From Gammaproteobacteria bacterium (GTDB lineage: Bacteria; Pseudomonadota; Gammaproteobacteria; Pseudomonadales; Alcanivoracaceae): 64,000 nt of DNA. The position numbers and the translations under genes are program-made. Every line of letters begins with the position of its first letter. Within the stretch, counting starts at the first letter, position 1. The stretch is from positions 186,001-250,000 of the forward strand of contig JAGPVL010000015.1 in the NCBI GenBank assembly GCA_018067045.1, read 5' to 3'. Positions 28,034-36,223 of this stretch are shown here, piece after piece. The notes below the pieces were generated by a model. That model worked only from the letters and a program-made list of their open reading frames with translations, was not told the origin of the DNA and did no database searches.

Positions 28034-29172
28034 TACATTTCTCTCTTGGCGTCAGTGGCTGGTGTCAGCGATAACTCGATGGTGTTGTCTGAGCCGGACA
28101 TCATTAGATTGACGAAGCCATTGATACCACCGCACTGACCAAATGACGGTAGCGTGTATCTTCCTTCTACCGTGCCGCCTTGCATTGGATCAAATGCTTG
28201 GCCATTGATGGTTTCGAGTTTTAAATGGACAGGCGTTTGAGTTTGACAAGATGGCGTTTCACTTGAAGAGATAGTGAAACCGAATAGTTTAATGGTGATG
28301 TTTGGCAGCGAGACGTGCATGTCGGTATTCACGGTGAGCACGTTGTTTTCGATAGCCGCAGTGCTTGTTTCACTAAACGAAAACGATACGTCGGATGAGC
28401 CCGTAACTGTGCCGAATAGGCGGCTGCTCTTCAGTTTTGCGTGAGCGGGGTTTATTGATATTTCCGCGCTGTCTTGTTCTTGATCTATCTTCAGCATGCC
28501 GCTGACATCAAAGGTGCTTTTGGCAGTGGGGATCGACATAGATCCGGCCATCTGTAGCGTGAGGTCTTCTGGGGCTTCGTCAACGACATGAATGGTCGTG
28601 AGAGTGTTGTTTTGATTTGGCGACAATGTGCACAACGATTCGAAGGTGCCAACACCTGTTTTTCTATCGTTATGATCTTGTGGCGATATTCGCATCACGA
28701 TGCTGTTCACCGTAATAGGCGCGTCTCCTATTGAGGAGAACGCAATAGGCGGAGTTGCGCCTATTGCGTTGACAGAAAACTCGCTTCGCTCATTGGGGAA
28801 AGGAGTTCTCTCAATATTCATGGGTACATCTAAATCGAGGGTGTTGCCTTGCGGCAACGTCAGCGTGGCGTTGGCAGATGCGGTGCCGTATAAGCTTCTA
28901 GCACCGAGAAAGTAGAGCCCATTCCATGCCTCTTCTGTGACGGTTGCTTCAGCGCTGATAATGAATTCATCGGTAAGTGTATTGATGACAACGGATTCTG
29001 GAATGTCGGCATCAATGTGCACGGACATAGGTTGATCTTTAAGAAGTGGGAAGACACAGCTGTATTGAAGTGATAGCTGGGCCGGTGCCGCGGAAGCCGG
29101 TGCGGCGAGAACAATCATCGCGCCTAATACTGCGACGATTTTTCCGAAAGTTAAATTATTTTTATTGTTCAT
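28033..29172 (-). CDS. DUF6801-like secreted protein without choice-of-anchor-D repeats
   Basis: ATG at 29172 (GGGG about 4 nt upstream) gives a 379-aa product. The longer frame from 29229 would add 19 residues ahead of the signal peptide. The signal peptide ends after PASAA. The N-terminal half (LQYSCVFPLLKDQPMSV) matches the DUF6801-like domain of its two larger neighbours. The C-terminal half (about residues 220-375) matches the end of the 609-aa neighbour, with the shared blocks INPAHAKLK, LFGFTI, QAFDPMQGGTVEGRYTLP, QCGG and NTIELSLTP. It therefore consists of the two end domains fused directly, without repeats between. It is secreted, and its role is unknown. Confidence 0.72.
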   Translation of the reverse strand: MNNKNNLTFGKIVAVLGAMIVLAAPASAAPAQLSLQYSCVFPLLKDQPMSVHIDADIPESVVINTLTDEFIISAEATVTEEAWNGLYFLGARSLYGTASANATLTLPQGNTLDLDVPMNIERTPFPNERSEFSVNAIGATPPIAFSSIGDAPITVNSIVMRISPQDHNDRKTGVGTFESLCTLSPNQNNTLTTIHVVDEAPEDLTLQMAGSMSIPTAKSTFDVSGMLKIDQEQDSAEISINPAHAKLKSSRLFGTVTGSSDVSFSFSETSTAAIENNVLTVNTDMHVSLPNITIKLFGFTISSSETPSCQTQTPVHLKLETINGQAFDPMQGGTVEGRYTLPSFGQCGGINGFVNLMMSGSDNTIELSLTPATDAKREM

Positions 29173-29193
29173 GTACCCCAATCCCTGACAGGT

Positions 29194-29217
29194 GTGCCCC
29201 CTGATTTCAGGGGGCAC
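29194..29217 (-). other. Perfect hairpin upstream of the DUF6801-like gene
   Basis: An 11-bp stem (GTGCCCCCTGA / TCAGGGGGCAC) with a 2-nt loop lies 21 nt before the ATG. A second, imperfect hairpin lies at about 29246-29272. Neither has a T tract. They probably separate or stabilise cistrons. Confidence 0.55.
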
Positions 29218-29287
29218 TAAAATGACCATTTATAGCGTTGTGATATAGCAGGCGCCTCTGCTCGAAGCGGAGACGCCTTGTGCTGTA

Positions 29288-31117
29288 TCAGAGCTTTGGG
29301 GTCAGGTTCAGGGTTATGGTGTTGCCAGGGCCTGCCATCAAAGAGTTGATGATGCTGTCGAAACCGCCGCAATCAGCTACAGGTGGCAAGGTATAAGTGC
29401 CTTGCAGCGTGCCGCCAGTTTGCAGTGGATCGAATGGCTGATCATCAGGAGACGCTAGGTCCATCGTTGCAGGTTCAATCGTCTTACACTCTGCGCCGCC
29501 ACCGACGCGGAATTTAAGACCGAACAAGTTAACTGAAACTTTCGATAGCTTGACGTACATCTCTGAGTGAGAAGTCAGCTTGCCAGCGTTGTTTAGCGTG
29601 CCGGTGGTTTGGCCAACTTGTTGGAACTCAATATCAGCAATGGTAGTGATCGACTTTAACCAGCTCAGCAGTTTGAACTCACCGTGAGTAGGATTAAGGG
29701 CTAGATCAGCAGTGTAAGTTTGTGATGCGAGATCGAGATCCGCATCAATGGTGCCGCCGATGTTGATGGTGCCTTTCGCTGCTTTGATGTACGAACTGCC
29801 TTCTAGGTCATAGACAACCAATACGCCAGTGCCGGTATCTTCAAAGCCCTGACCAGAGACAGGAACTTGTACGGATGGGCTATCTGGATCATCGGATGTA
29901 ATGGTTAGGTTTGCACTGCGAGCACCTTGTCCGTTAGGCGTAAAGGACAGGGCAACCGAGCAATCGCCGCCAATACCAACGGTTGAACAAGTGTTGGTTT
30001 GCATGAACTCGCTAGCATTGGTGCCGCCGAGTGCAATGCCGGTGATGGTTAAGGCTGCTGTACCGTCGTTGCTGATAGTAACGGTACGATTCGCAGAAGT
30101 GCCGACAGTAACCTGGCCGAAGCTAACTGATGCTGGATCAGTCGTGATGTTCGGATTGGTTTCCATTTCACTTGTGCCGGTTAATGGCACAGAAACGGTT
30201 GGTTCGTCTTCATCTGTTGAGGCGATACTTAGCTCGGCGCTGTGGGTTGCGTCGCCGTTTGCGAAGTAGGTGACGTCAACTTGACAGCTTGCACCGTCGG
30301 CTACAGTGGAGCAGTTGTTTGTCTGCGAGAACTGCGCTGCGTCTGCGCCGTTTAAGACAATATCGTTAATGCCGAGCGGGGCTCCGCCGATATTGGACAC
30401 GGTAACGGTTTCTGTAGCGGTTAAGCCGGCTTGAACGTTGCCGAAGTCAACAGAGGATGGCGTTACGTTAATGTCGGCTGGTGCATTGGCGCTAACGACT
30501 TCAAACGTGTGCAAAACATTGTTTTGCCCTGCGACCATGGTACAGATTGATGGAAAGACACCTGTATTCGGGTCGGATTCAGCGAAAAAGACAGGGCTGT
30601 TATCCGCTTTGCGTGCTAACAGTGCCATGTCCAAATTGGAGACGGTAATAATAATGTCGCCGACGTTATTTTCGGTGAAGGTTAGTGGGGGAGTCTGGCC
30701 AGTTGCAATCAAATCAAAATCGCCGGCTTGCGGCGGAATGGGTTGGTTTGCAATATTAGTCGGAACCTGTAGGTCGAGCGAAAGATTGTTGCCACTAATA
30801 TTTGAAAATGCGGTGGCTGTACCTTCGATCGAGGTGGCGCTAACAATGTTAAGGCCGCCCCAGGTATTTCCCTTTGCGGTAGCAACAACATCAAGATCAA
30901 ACGCACCGGTGGACTGCCCGACAGGAATGGTTTCAGGCATATCCGAGTTGATAACGATTGAAAGAGGCTGCGTGCCGATAAGCGGGTAGGTACAGGTATA
31001 GTCTAGATTGAGTGATACCGGAACGGCTGATGCGAGACCGCTCGCGGTGAGTAGAGTGCCCCCGGCAATGGCTAACCGAAGTCGGTTAAGCCCGTTGTTT
31101 GAATTGATAGACAACAT
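29288..31117 (-). CDS. DUF6801-like secreted protein with two choice-of-anchor-D repeats
   Basis: 609 aa, the first gene of the cluster, with a signal peptide ending after LASAV. Domain order: DUF6801-like (about 32-210, very close to the same region of the giant protein, sharing the stretches INSDMP, VGQSTGAF, NISGNNLSLDL and ESDPNTG); two choice-of-anchor-D repeats (about 215-320 and 325-430), each with a Cys pair; and a C-terminal domain (about 445-608) shared with the 379-aa neighbour. The shared end region has QPFDPLQTGGTLQGTYTLP. The start follows GGAGAAAGG. No anchor tail is present, so it is presumably secreted or held by a partner. Confidence 0.78.
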   Translation of the reverse strand: MLSINSNNGLNRLRLAIAGGTLLTASGLASAVPVSLNLDYTCTYPLIGTQPLSIVINSDMPETIPVGQSTGAFDLDVVATAKGNTWGGLNIVSATSIEGTATAFSNISGNNLSLDLQVPTNIANQPIPPQAGDFDLIATGQTPPLTFTENNVGDIIITVSNLDMALLARKADNSPVFFAESDPNTGVFPSICTMVAGQNNVLHTFEVVSANAPADINVTPSSVDFGNVQAGLTATETVTVSNIGGAPLGINDIVLNGADAAQFSQTNNCSTVADGASCQVDVTYFANGDATHSAELSIASTDEDEPTVSVPLTGTSEMETNPNITTDPASVSFGQVTVGTSANRTVTISNDGTAALTITGIALGGTNASEFMQTNTCSTVGIGGDCSVALSFTPNGQGARSANLTITSDDPDSPSVQVPVSGQGFEDTGTGVLVVYDLEGSSYIKAAKGTINIGGTIDADLDLASQTYTADLALNPTHGEFKLLSWLKSITTIADIEFQQVGQTTGTLNNAGKLTSHSEMYVKLSKVSVNLFGLKFRVGGGAECKTIEPATMDLASPDDQPFDPLQTGGTLQGTYTLPPVADCGGFDSIINSLMAGPGNTITLNLTPKL

Positions 31118-31698
31118 ATCCTTTCTCCACGTGTCCTTTAAGGGACACTCCTTGATTAAGTTGTGTAGGCGTTCGCCGGCAAAATGTTTGTCGGCATTTT
31201 GGTTCTATACATCTTATTGATTATCGTGATGTTTCATTGTTGATTTTATTAACATGAAACGTTTTCGCACGATTGCCTCGGTTAGCAATGCTAATTTGGC
31301 TGCGGTAGTTTTACTGGTAATGGGTAGGGTGCGTCTTTGCTTTAAGCGGAAACGTCTTTGTCAAAAAGGGAAAAGAAGGAACTAAATTTTATAATGTTGT
31401 CGTGTGTCTCATTAACGAGATTCCGATTGATATCGAAATGCTTTATTTTTGTTAATGATAATGCATTAGTTGCCTAATATGAGGTCAGCTATTCTTTGGT
31501 GTTAATGCCATTTATCTAATAATTGTTCTTATCGGAATTATCTTTGTTAAAACCGGAAAATATTATCTGTGATAGATGTTTTCGTAGTCATGATGCGGAT
31601 TGCAGGTATATTGATTTTCTTGAGTAGCCATAATTGTATTTTTAGGTGTTCGGTTGGTGTGCATTGAGCGGCAGCGTTGGCATTCGTCTAGGTGATCA
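31118..31698. other. 581-bp AT-rich divergent intergenic region
   Basis: No gene was found. It must hold the promoters for the seven-gene minus-strand cluster and for the GspN-like gene. A 6-bp hairpin (GTGTCC/GGACAC, 31131-31148) sits just upstream of the ribosome site of the 609-aa gene. An inverted pair GTTTCAT / ATGAAAC lies at 31231-31260 and could be a regulator site. The AraC regulator encoded nearby is a candidate. Confidence 0.5.
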
Positions 31699-32430
31699 AT
31701 GAATAGATCGGTTGTGTTGTATTCTGTTGTATTTCTTTGTGCATTATCGGCATTTTCCGTTGTGCTAATGCCTGCGGGTGCGTTGAGAAATCTGGTCGTG
31801 CCACGGGATGCTTCTGAGCCGGCTCTCCAGCGAATGCGTGTTTCTGGGCTTTGGTGGAAGGGGCGAGCAGATACGGTATGGCAAGATCAGCAGTTGTCAT
31901 TGGGCTGGGAAATGGATTGGCGGGGCTTTAGGCCGGGCTTGCTGCTCTCGTCTGCGGCCGGATTGGTAGAGGTGAATGGCTGGATTGGAGTGAAGGCCGG
32001 TAATGTGAATATGGAAGGCGTCAGTGCCGTACTGCCAGTCGGCGCCATTTCGAAGTTTCTGCCTTTGGGTCACGCAGATGGTGTGATTAGTGTAAGTGAC
32101 TTCGCCATCACTTTGGCCGATAAAGCTATTTTGAATATAAGCGGGGCGGTTAGCTATAGCGGTGGTAGCGCTGATTTTGGCTTTGGTGATTCAGTCGTTG
32201 TGCCTCCCATAGTGGGTTTGTTTAGCATGTCAGAAGACGCTCCGCAGCTTGATATTCAGAGTTCTGAAGAGGTTAAGCTTGCACGTATTTTTATGGAAAA
32301 AGATATGGTTGTGCTGCAGGTGCTTCGAGCATTTCCGCAGCTTCTAGGGATGAGCGATATCGACGGTGGGGCTGGTGATGAGGTTTATCGTGTTAGTCAG
32401 CCGTTAGATCTTTCTGCCTTGGCAGACTAG
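31699..32430 (+). CDS. GspN-like protein (type II secretion system protein N family)
   Basis: 243 aa with one N-terminal membrane helix (about residues 6-28). The body shows GspN-like features: PAGALRNLV after the helix and the GLWWKGRADTVWQDQQLSLGWEMD segment, which resembles the family's GTLWxGxA...LxW pattern. The start is set by AGGTG 5 nt upstream. GspN is an accessory inner-membrane protein of some type II secretion systems. No other gsp gene is in the window, so it is an orphan copy. It lies divergent from the secreted lipase cluster, which suggests a link to export of those proteins. Assignment is moderate because GspN is weakly conserved. Confidence 0.6.
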   Translation: MNRSVVLYSVVFLCALSAFSVVLMPAGALRNLVVPRDASEPALQRMRVSGLWWKGRADTVWQDQQLSLGWEMDWRGFRPGLLLSSAAGLVEVNGWIGVKAGNVNMEGVSAVLPVGAISKFLPLGHADGVISVSDFAITLADKAILNISGAVSYSGGSADFGFGDSVVVPPIVGLFSMSEDAPQLDIQSSEEVKLARIFMEKDMVVLQVLRAFPQLLGMSDIDGGAGDEVYRVSQPLDLSALAD

Positions 32431-32552
32431 ATTCCTAGTTGATAGGGCTTTGTTTTTGGTGACGTAAGACGTTATTTGAAAATGTACCTTTTCCTATTTA
32501 GGCGTTTTCTGAATAGGAATAAGGTAGATTGAAAATCATCTAGTCTATTTCT

Positions 32553-33581
32553 TTATACGTTAGTGATGCTGGAGCGTCGAACGATTCCCGGCGTTTTTCC
32601 TGTCCACCCGCGATACGCTTTCGTGAAGCTGGCTTGATCGCTGTAACCGAGGCGCTCAGCAATTTTTTCCAACGGTAAACTGGTATCTATTAGGTAGCGT
32701 GTCGCGAAAGTTTCTCTGACTTCGTTTCGTATGTCTTGAAAGGAAAATCCTGCCATTTTTAGATGCCGCCGGACGGATCTTGCGCACATGCCAAGCTGTT
32801 GGGCTACTCTCTCGAGAGTGCCGTCTCGTCCTGGGTTATTGGTGATTTGTTGCCTGACTTTAACGAGAACATTGATAGTGCTTTCAAGCTCTAAGGTCTG
32901 CTTTGATGTAGCGATAGCGAGATGGTCGGCAATGTTATCGTCATCCTGTGCCTTCGATTGGTTTGGGTCTGAAATTCTCATGGAGACCAGGTTTTTCTCG
33001 GCGCCGAATTGAACGGGTGCGTTACGTAATATTTTTTTCCACTCCTCATTAGAGAGAGTTGTGGGGAAGTCGAATGTAAATGAGAAATTTCTGCATATAA
33101 GAGAGGTTAGTGCGTAAATACTGCCAAGATACATTTTTACGATAAACGTTCTAAGATCTCCTAGATCCCATGAGTCTTCCAGTTGTATCGAAAATTGACT
33201 GCCGTTCTGATGGAACTGTATTCCCATCAGGGGTAAGCAGACGCGCAGGTAGGCGATGTTGGTGTGGAGTAGTTGCTTGATGTCATGCTGACATAATAAG
33301 GAGTGACCGAGTAAGCCATGTTTTATGATGTCTAAGCTCTGGCCAAATTTAAAGGGCGCTAATTCATCATCTAATAGCTTCTGTGCCTTATTAAGAACGC
33401 TGAGTATTTCAGCCATTGAGAGGAAGCCGTCAGAGTCTAAGAGACGATCTTTAGTGATGAGGGATCCTTCCAGAAAAGCAGCAGGATTAATTCCTTGGCT
33501 TTCCATGAAGCGTGAGAAGTGCCTTGCATATCGCATGGGAAGAATTGGAACTTTATAGGCGATCTTTCCTGGTTGATACAT
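32553..33581 (-). CDS. AraC-family transcriptional regulator
   Basis: 342 aa. The N-terminal 200 residues resemble the AraC regulator N-terminal domain of the OruR/ArgR subgroup (an effector-binding region, PF12625-like; LLGHSLLCQHDIKQLL). The C-terminal AraC HTH domain spans about 235-335, with two helix-turn-helix units: LERVAQQLGMCARSVRRHLKMAG and the IAERLGYSDQASFTKAYRGWTGKTP block. It binds DNA and usually activates catabolic genes for lipids, amines or alcohols. It lies next to the lipase/FadL cluster and is a candidate regulator of it, but no binding site was proven. Confidence 0.86.
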   Translation of the reverse strand: MYQPGKIAYKVPILPMRYARHFSRFMESQGINPAAFLEGSLITKDRLLDSDGFLSMAEILSVLNKAQKLLDDELAPFKFGQSLDIIKHGLLGHSLLCQHDIKQLLHTNIAYLRVCLPLMGIQFHQNGSQFSIQLEDSWDLGDLRTFIVKMYLGSIYALTSLICRNFSFTFDFPTTLSNEEWKKILRNAPVQFGAEKNLVSMRISDPNQSKAQDDDNIADHLAIATSKQTLELESTINVLVKVRQQITNNPGRDGTLERVAQQLGMCARSVRRHLKMAGFSFQDIRNEVRETFATRYLIDTSLPLEKIAERLGYSDQASFTKAYRGWTGKTPGIVRRSSITNV

Positions 33582-34252
33582 TACCTCATTCCTTTATGGC
33601 TCTTTTAGTATGATGCTCTTATTATTTTATTTAAGACTTTTTTCTCTTCATGTTTCCGATCTACTTTTCATGATTGTTTTCGGAGGGAAACAATAGTCTT
33701 CGCGGGCGTGTTTTCATATAGGTTTGTAAAGAATTGATTTGTATTGTGCGCGTGTTCAATTATTTTTGTGTATCAGTAATTGTTTGTATATGTAATCAGA
33801 AAACTATGGCATCGATGTAGATGCATTTTTTACTTTAATATTTTTTTATTCATTGAATTTTTGTCGCACGTTTGTGCTTGATTTGGCGCTTTAAATTCCA
33901 CTTTCCTGTTTTGTTTTGGCACATTGGCCGATGATGACAAGGGTCTTTTATTGAGGGGGTGGATGTCTGATGGGGTGTCACCTAGTGACTGCTGATCGGC
34001 GAGATATGACAGGCCGCTCTCCTCGAAAGGAAAACGTTTTATGGGTGGTTTTTTTCGTAAAGAACGCAGAGGTTGTGCGATGAGTCGATGAGTCCCGCTC
34101 TATGATCGATCACCCATCACCCATCACCCATCACCCATCACCCATCACCCATCACCCATCACCCATCACCCATCACCCATCACCCATCACCCATCACTTG
34201 GCTCGCAGGCGGGGTGCTTAAGGAAATAAAGCCTAGAATGGGAGAGTAAGGA
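33582..34252. other. 671-bp AT-rich intergenic region
   Basis: No gene of convincing length is present. It carries the AraC promoter on the minus strand, a poly-T/A rich stretch (about 33600-33900), and at its end the 7-bp tandem repeat array. Both neighbours read leftward, so the right side is the 3' region of mtnC. Confidence 0.55.
34109..34197. repeat. Heptanucleotide tandem repeat (ATCACCC)n
   Basis: Twelve perfect head-to-tail copies of ATCACCC (34109-34192) and a partial thirteenth (ATCAC) make 89 bp. The unit is not a multiple of three and lies outside coding sequence, 55 bp past the mtnC stop. Such arrays change length by slippage. On the other strand it reads as GGGTGAT repeats, rich in G triplets. 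Confidence 0.97.
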
Positions 34253-34960
34253 TTAAACGCTATGGAGCTTTATGTCGGAAAAAGAGTTAACGCTGGGGTG
34301 TGGGGCGTGGGGAGATGGCCGGGCAGTTGATGACGAGGGAGAGTGCTGGCGATCAAGTAGTGTGGTTTGCATGCCGGCGCTTTTTGCTGCGTCCAGCTCT
34401 TCCTTAATGTCAGAAAGAAATAGAATTTCGTCTTCAGGAAAGCCAATGTTATGGGCAATTCGACGGTAGGACTCTTCTTCACGTTTGCCACCGAAGGTGG
34501 TGTCGAAATAATCAGAGAATAGCGGCGTTAGATCGCCAGCTTCGCTGTAGCGGAAGAATAGCTTTTGAGCGGCGATTGAACCAGATGAGTAAACATAAAG
34601 GATTAAACCTTGTTCGCGCCATGTTGCTAATTGATGGGCGACGTCTGGGTACATGTGGGCGCGATAGCTGCCGTCTTCATATCCTGCTTTCCAGATCATG
34701 CCTTGCAGCGCTTTGAGTGCGGTTGCTTTTTTGTCGGCTGTGATCCAGCGTTGCAGAATGTCGTTTGCCTGTTCTGGTGTGCCTACGTTGGTCCCGGATT
34801 CCGCTGAAATGGCGGTAATCTGTTTGGCGACGTTATCGTTTGCCCAGTTCTTTTGCAGAAATGACAGCATTTCTTTCGCCGCATAAGGGAATAACACCTC
34901 TTTAACAAAGGAGATGCTGCTGGTGGTCCCTTCGATGTCTGTCAGTACCGCACGAATCAT
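34253..34960 (-). CDS. mtnC: Enolase-phosphatase E1, methionine salvage
   Basis: 235 aa HAD-family enzyme. The N-terminal DIEGTTSSISFVKEVLFPYA holds the catalytic Asp, and the later YSSGS and FLSDIKEELDAA blocks are typical. It converts 2,3-diketo-5-methylthiopentyl-1-phosphate to the acireductone by enolisation and dephosphorylation. The usual C-terminal end (HPSVNSFSDI) is preserved, but a short Pro/Ser-rich insert of about 14 residues precedes it. The start overlaps the stop of mtnD by one base (TAATG). It is the last gene of the mtnA-B-D-C series. Confidence 0.95.
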   Translation of the reverse strand: MIRAVLTDIEGTTSSISFVKEVLFPYAAKEMLSFLQKNWANDNVAKQITAISAESGTNVGTPEQANDILQRWITADKKATALKALQGMIWKAGYEDGSYRAHMYPDVAHQLATWREQGLILYVYSSGSIAAQKLFFRYSEAGDLTPLFSDYFDTTFGGKREEESYRRIAHNIGFPEDEILFLSDIKEELDAAKSAGMQTTLLDRQHSPSSSTARPSPHAPHPSVNSFSDIKLHSV

Positions 34961-35505
34961 TAGTTTTCTAACCTCGAGAATCGTGAGGCGATGTCATCGC
35001 CGGTAAAGTTGGCGACCCAGCCGTCAGGGTTGTTGAATAGACGAATGGCGACGAAGTAGGGGTTAGGGCCCATATCAAACCAATGTGGTGTGTTGGCTGG
35101 TACCGAAATCAGGTCACCTTGCTCGCATAGGACTTCGTAAACTTTGTTGCCGAGGTGCAAGGTGAATAAACCTGATCCTGCAACAAAGAAGCGTACTTCA
35201 TCTTCACTGTGACGATGCTCGTCGAGAAATTTTTTGCGCAGCGTCGCTTTATCTGGGTGGTCGGAAGATAGGCTGACAACATCAACGGTTTGATAGCCTT
35301 GTTCGCTGATTAAGCGGTCAATGTCTTGACGATATGCTCGCATAACATCTTCTGCGGCAGCGCCAGGTTGAATTTCTTCTTGGGTGTTCCATTGTTCAAA
35401 GCGAATGCCGACGTCATGGAGCTGCTGCTCAATGACGTCGCGCTGCTGAGTGTCGAGTAATGGCGTGCTCGGGGCGCTGTCAGAAAAGATTTTTAAGGCG
35501 CTCAT
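34960..35505 (-). CDS. mtnD: Acireductone dioxygenase
   Basis: 181 aa, normal length. It is a cupin with the metal-binding segment EHRHSEDEVRFFVAGSGLF (two His and one Glu) and a later NTPHWFDMG giving the fourth ligand. With Fe it gives the methionine precursor; with Ni it gives an off-pathway product. The bound metal cannot be told from the sequence. Its start overlaps the end of mtnB by 4 nt. Confidence 0.95.
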   Translation of the reverse strand: MSALKIFSDSAPSTPLLDTQQRDVIEQQLHDVGIRFEQWNTQEEIQPGAAAEDVMRAYRQDIDRLISEQGYQTVDVVSLSSDHPDKATLRKKFLDEHRHSEDEVRFFVAGSGLFTLHLGNKVYEVLCEQGDLISVPANTPHWFDMGPNPYFVAIRLFNNPDGWVANFTGDDIASRFSRLEN

Positions 35506-36143
35506 GGCGCTCCTCCAAGTTTTCGGCGTTCTAGTTCGGCCATAAATAAAAATTCAAGTGCTTCTAGTTGGCGGTAACAGGCGCTCATGTCTTCTGCCCA
35601 AGTGTAAACGCCGTGGCCGCGAATTAAGTAGGCATGGCTAATACGACCATTGCTCATGGCAGCGTCGACGTCTAGCGCCAGTTGGTCAATATCTTGAGTG
35701 TTGGCGAAGATAGGGATGACCATATCGTAGTCATGGCTTTCGATGCCGGCAAAGGCTTTTAGCAATTCGTATCCGGAGAGAATTAGCTCGCTACTGTTGG
35801 GCCAGTGCATGGTCAGCACGGTGGAAGCGAGGCTGTGGGTATGCAACACCGCACCGCAATTTTTATGGTGACGATACAACTGGGTGTGTAGGGCTGTTTC
35901 GGCGGAAGGTTTACCTGTGCTGACAGGCTCGCCGTTCAGGTTTACGACCATAATGTCGGCTTCGCTGAGTAGCCCTTTGTCTTTTCCGGAGACGGTGACT
36001 GCGCAATGTGATTCGTCAAGGCGCTGCGAATAGTTTGAGCTTGTCGCGGGGGACCAGCCGTGCTGATAAAGGCGATGGCTGACCGCAGTGATGCTGCGCG
36101 CCGCTTGCCTAAATTCTGCGGCAGACCAATTCGGTTTTTTCAT
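35502..36143 (-). CDS. mtnB: Methylthioribulose-1-phosphate dehydratase
   Basis: ATG at 36143 gives 213 aa, close to the family length of about 205. An upstream TTG at 36215 would add 24 residues unlike the family. The class II aldolase fold is shown by SSNYSQRL, KPSAETALHTQLY, the zinc ligands in LHTHSLAS, and IRGHGVYTW. It removes water from methylthioribulose-1-phosphate. The stop overlaps mtnD by 4 nt. Confidence 0.95.
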   Translation of the reverse strand: MKKPNWSAAEFRQAARSITAVSHRLYQHGWSPATSSNYSQRLDESHCAVTVSGKDKGLLSEADIMVVNLNGEPVSTGKPSAETALHTQLYRHHKNCGAVLHTHSLASTVLTMHWPNSSELILSGYELLKAFAGIESHDYDMVIPIFANTQDIDQLALDVDAAMSNGRISHAYLIRGHGVYTWAEDMSACYRQLEALEFLFMAELERRKLGGAP

Positions 36144-36223
36144 GGCTTTCTCTGTTGTCACGTTACGCCCTGTTGGATATTCGCTGCGCATTGGTCTTAG
36201 GTTGTTAAATGCCAACGCTATAT

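Noticed and set aside
31699-32430. Complete type II secretion locus
   Set aside because: Only the GspN-like gene was found. No gspC to gspM genes are in the window.
34109-34197. CRISPR array
   Set aside because: The unit is 7 bp with no spacers, and there are no cas genes.
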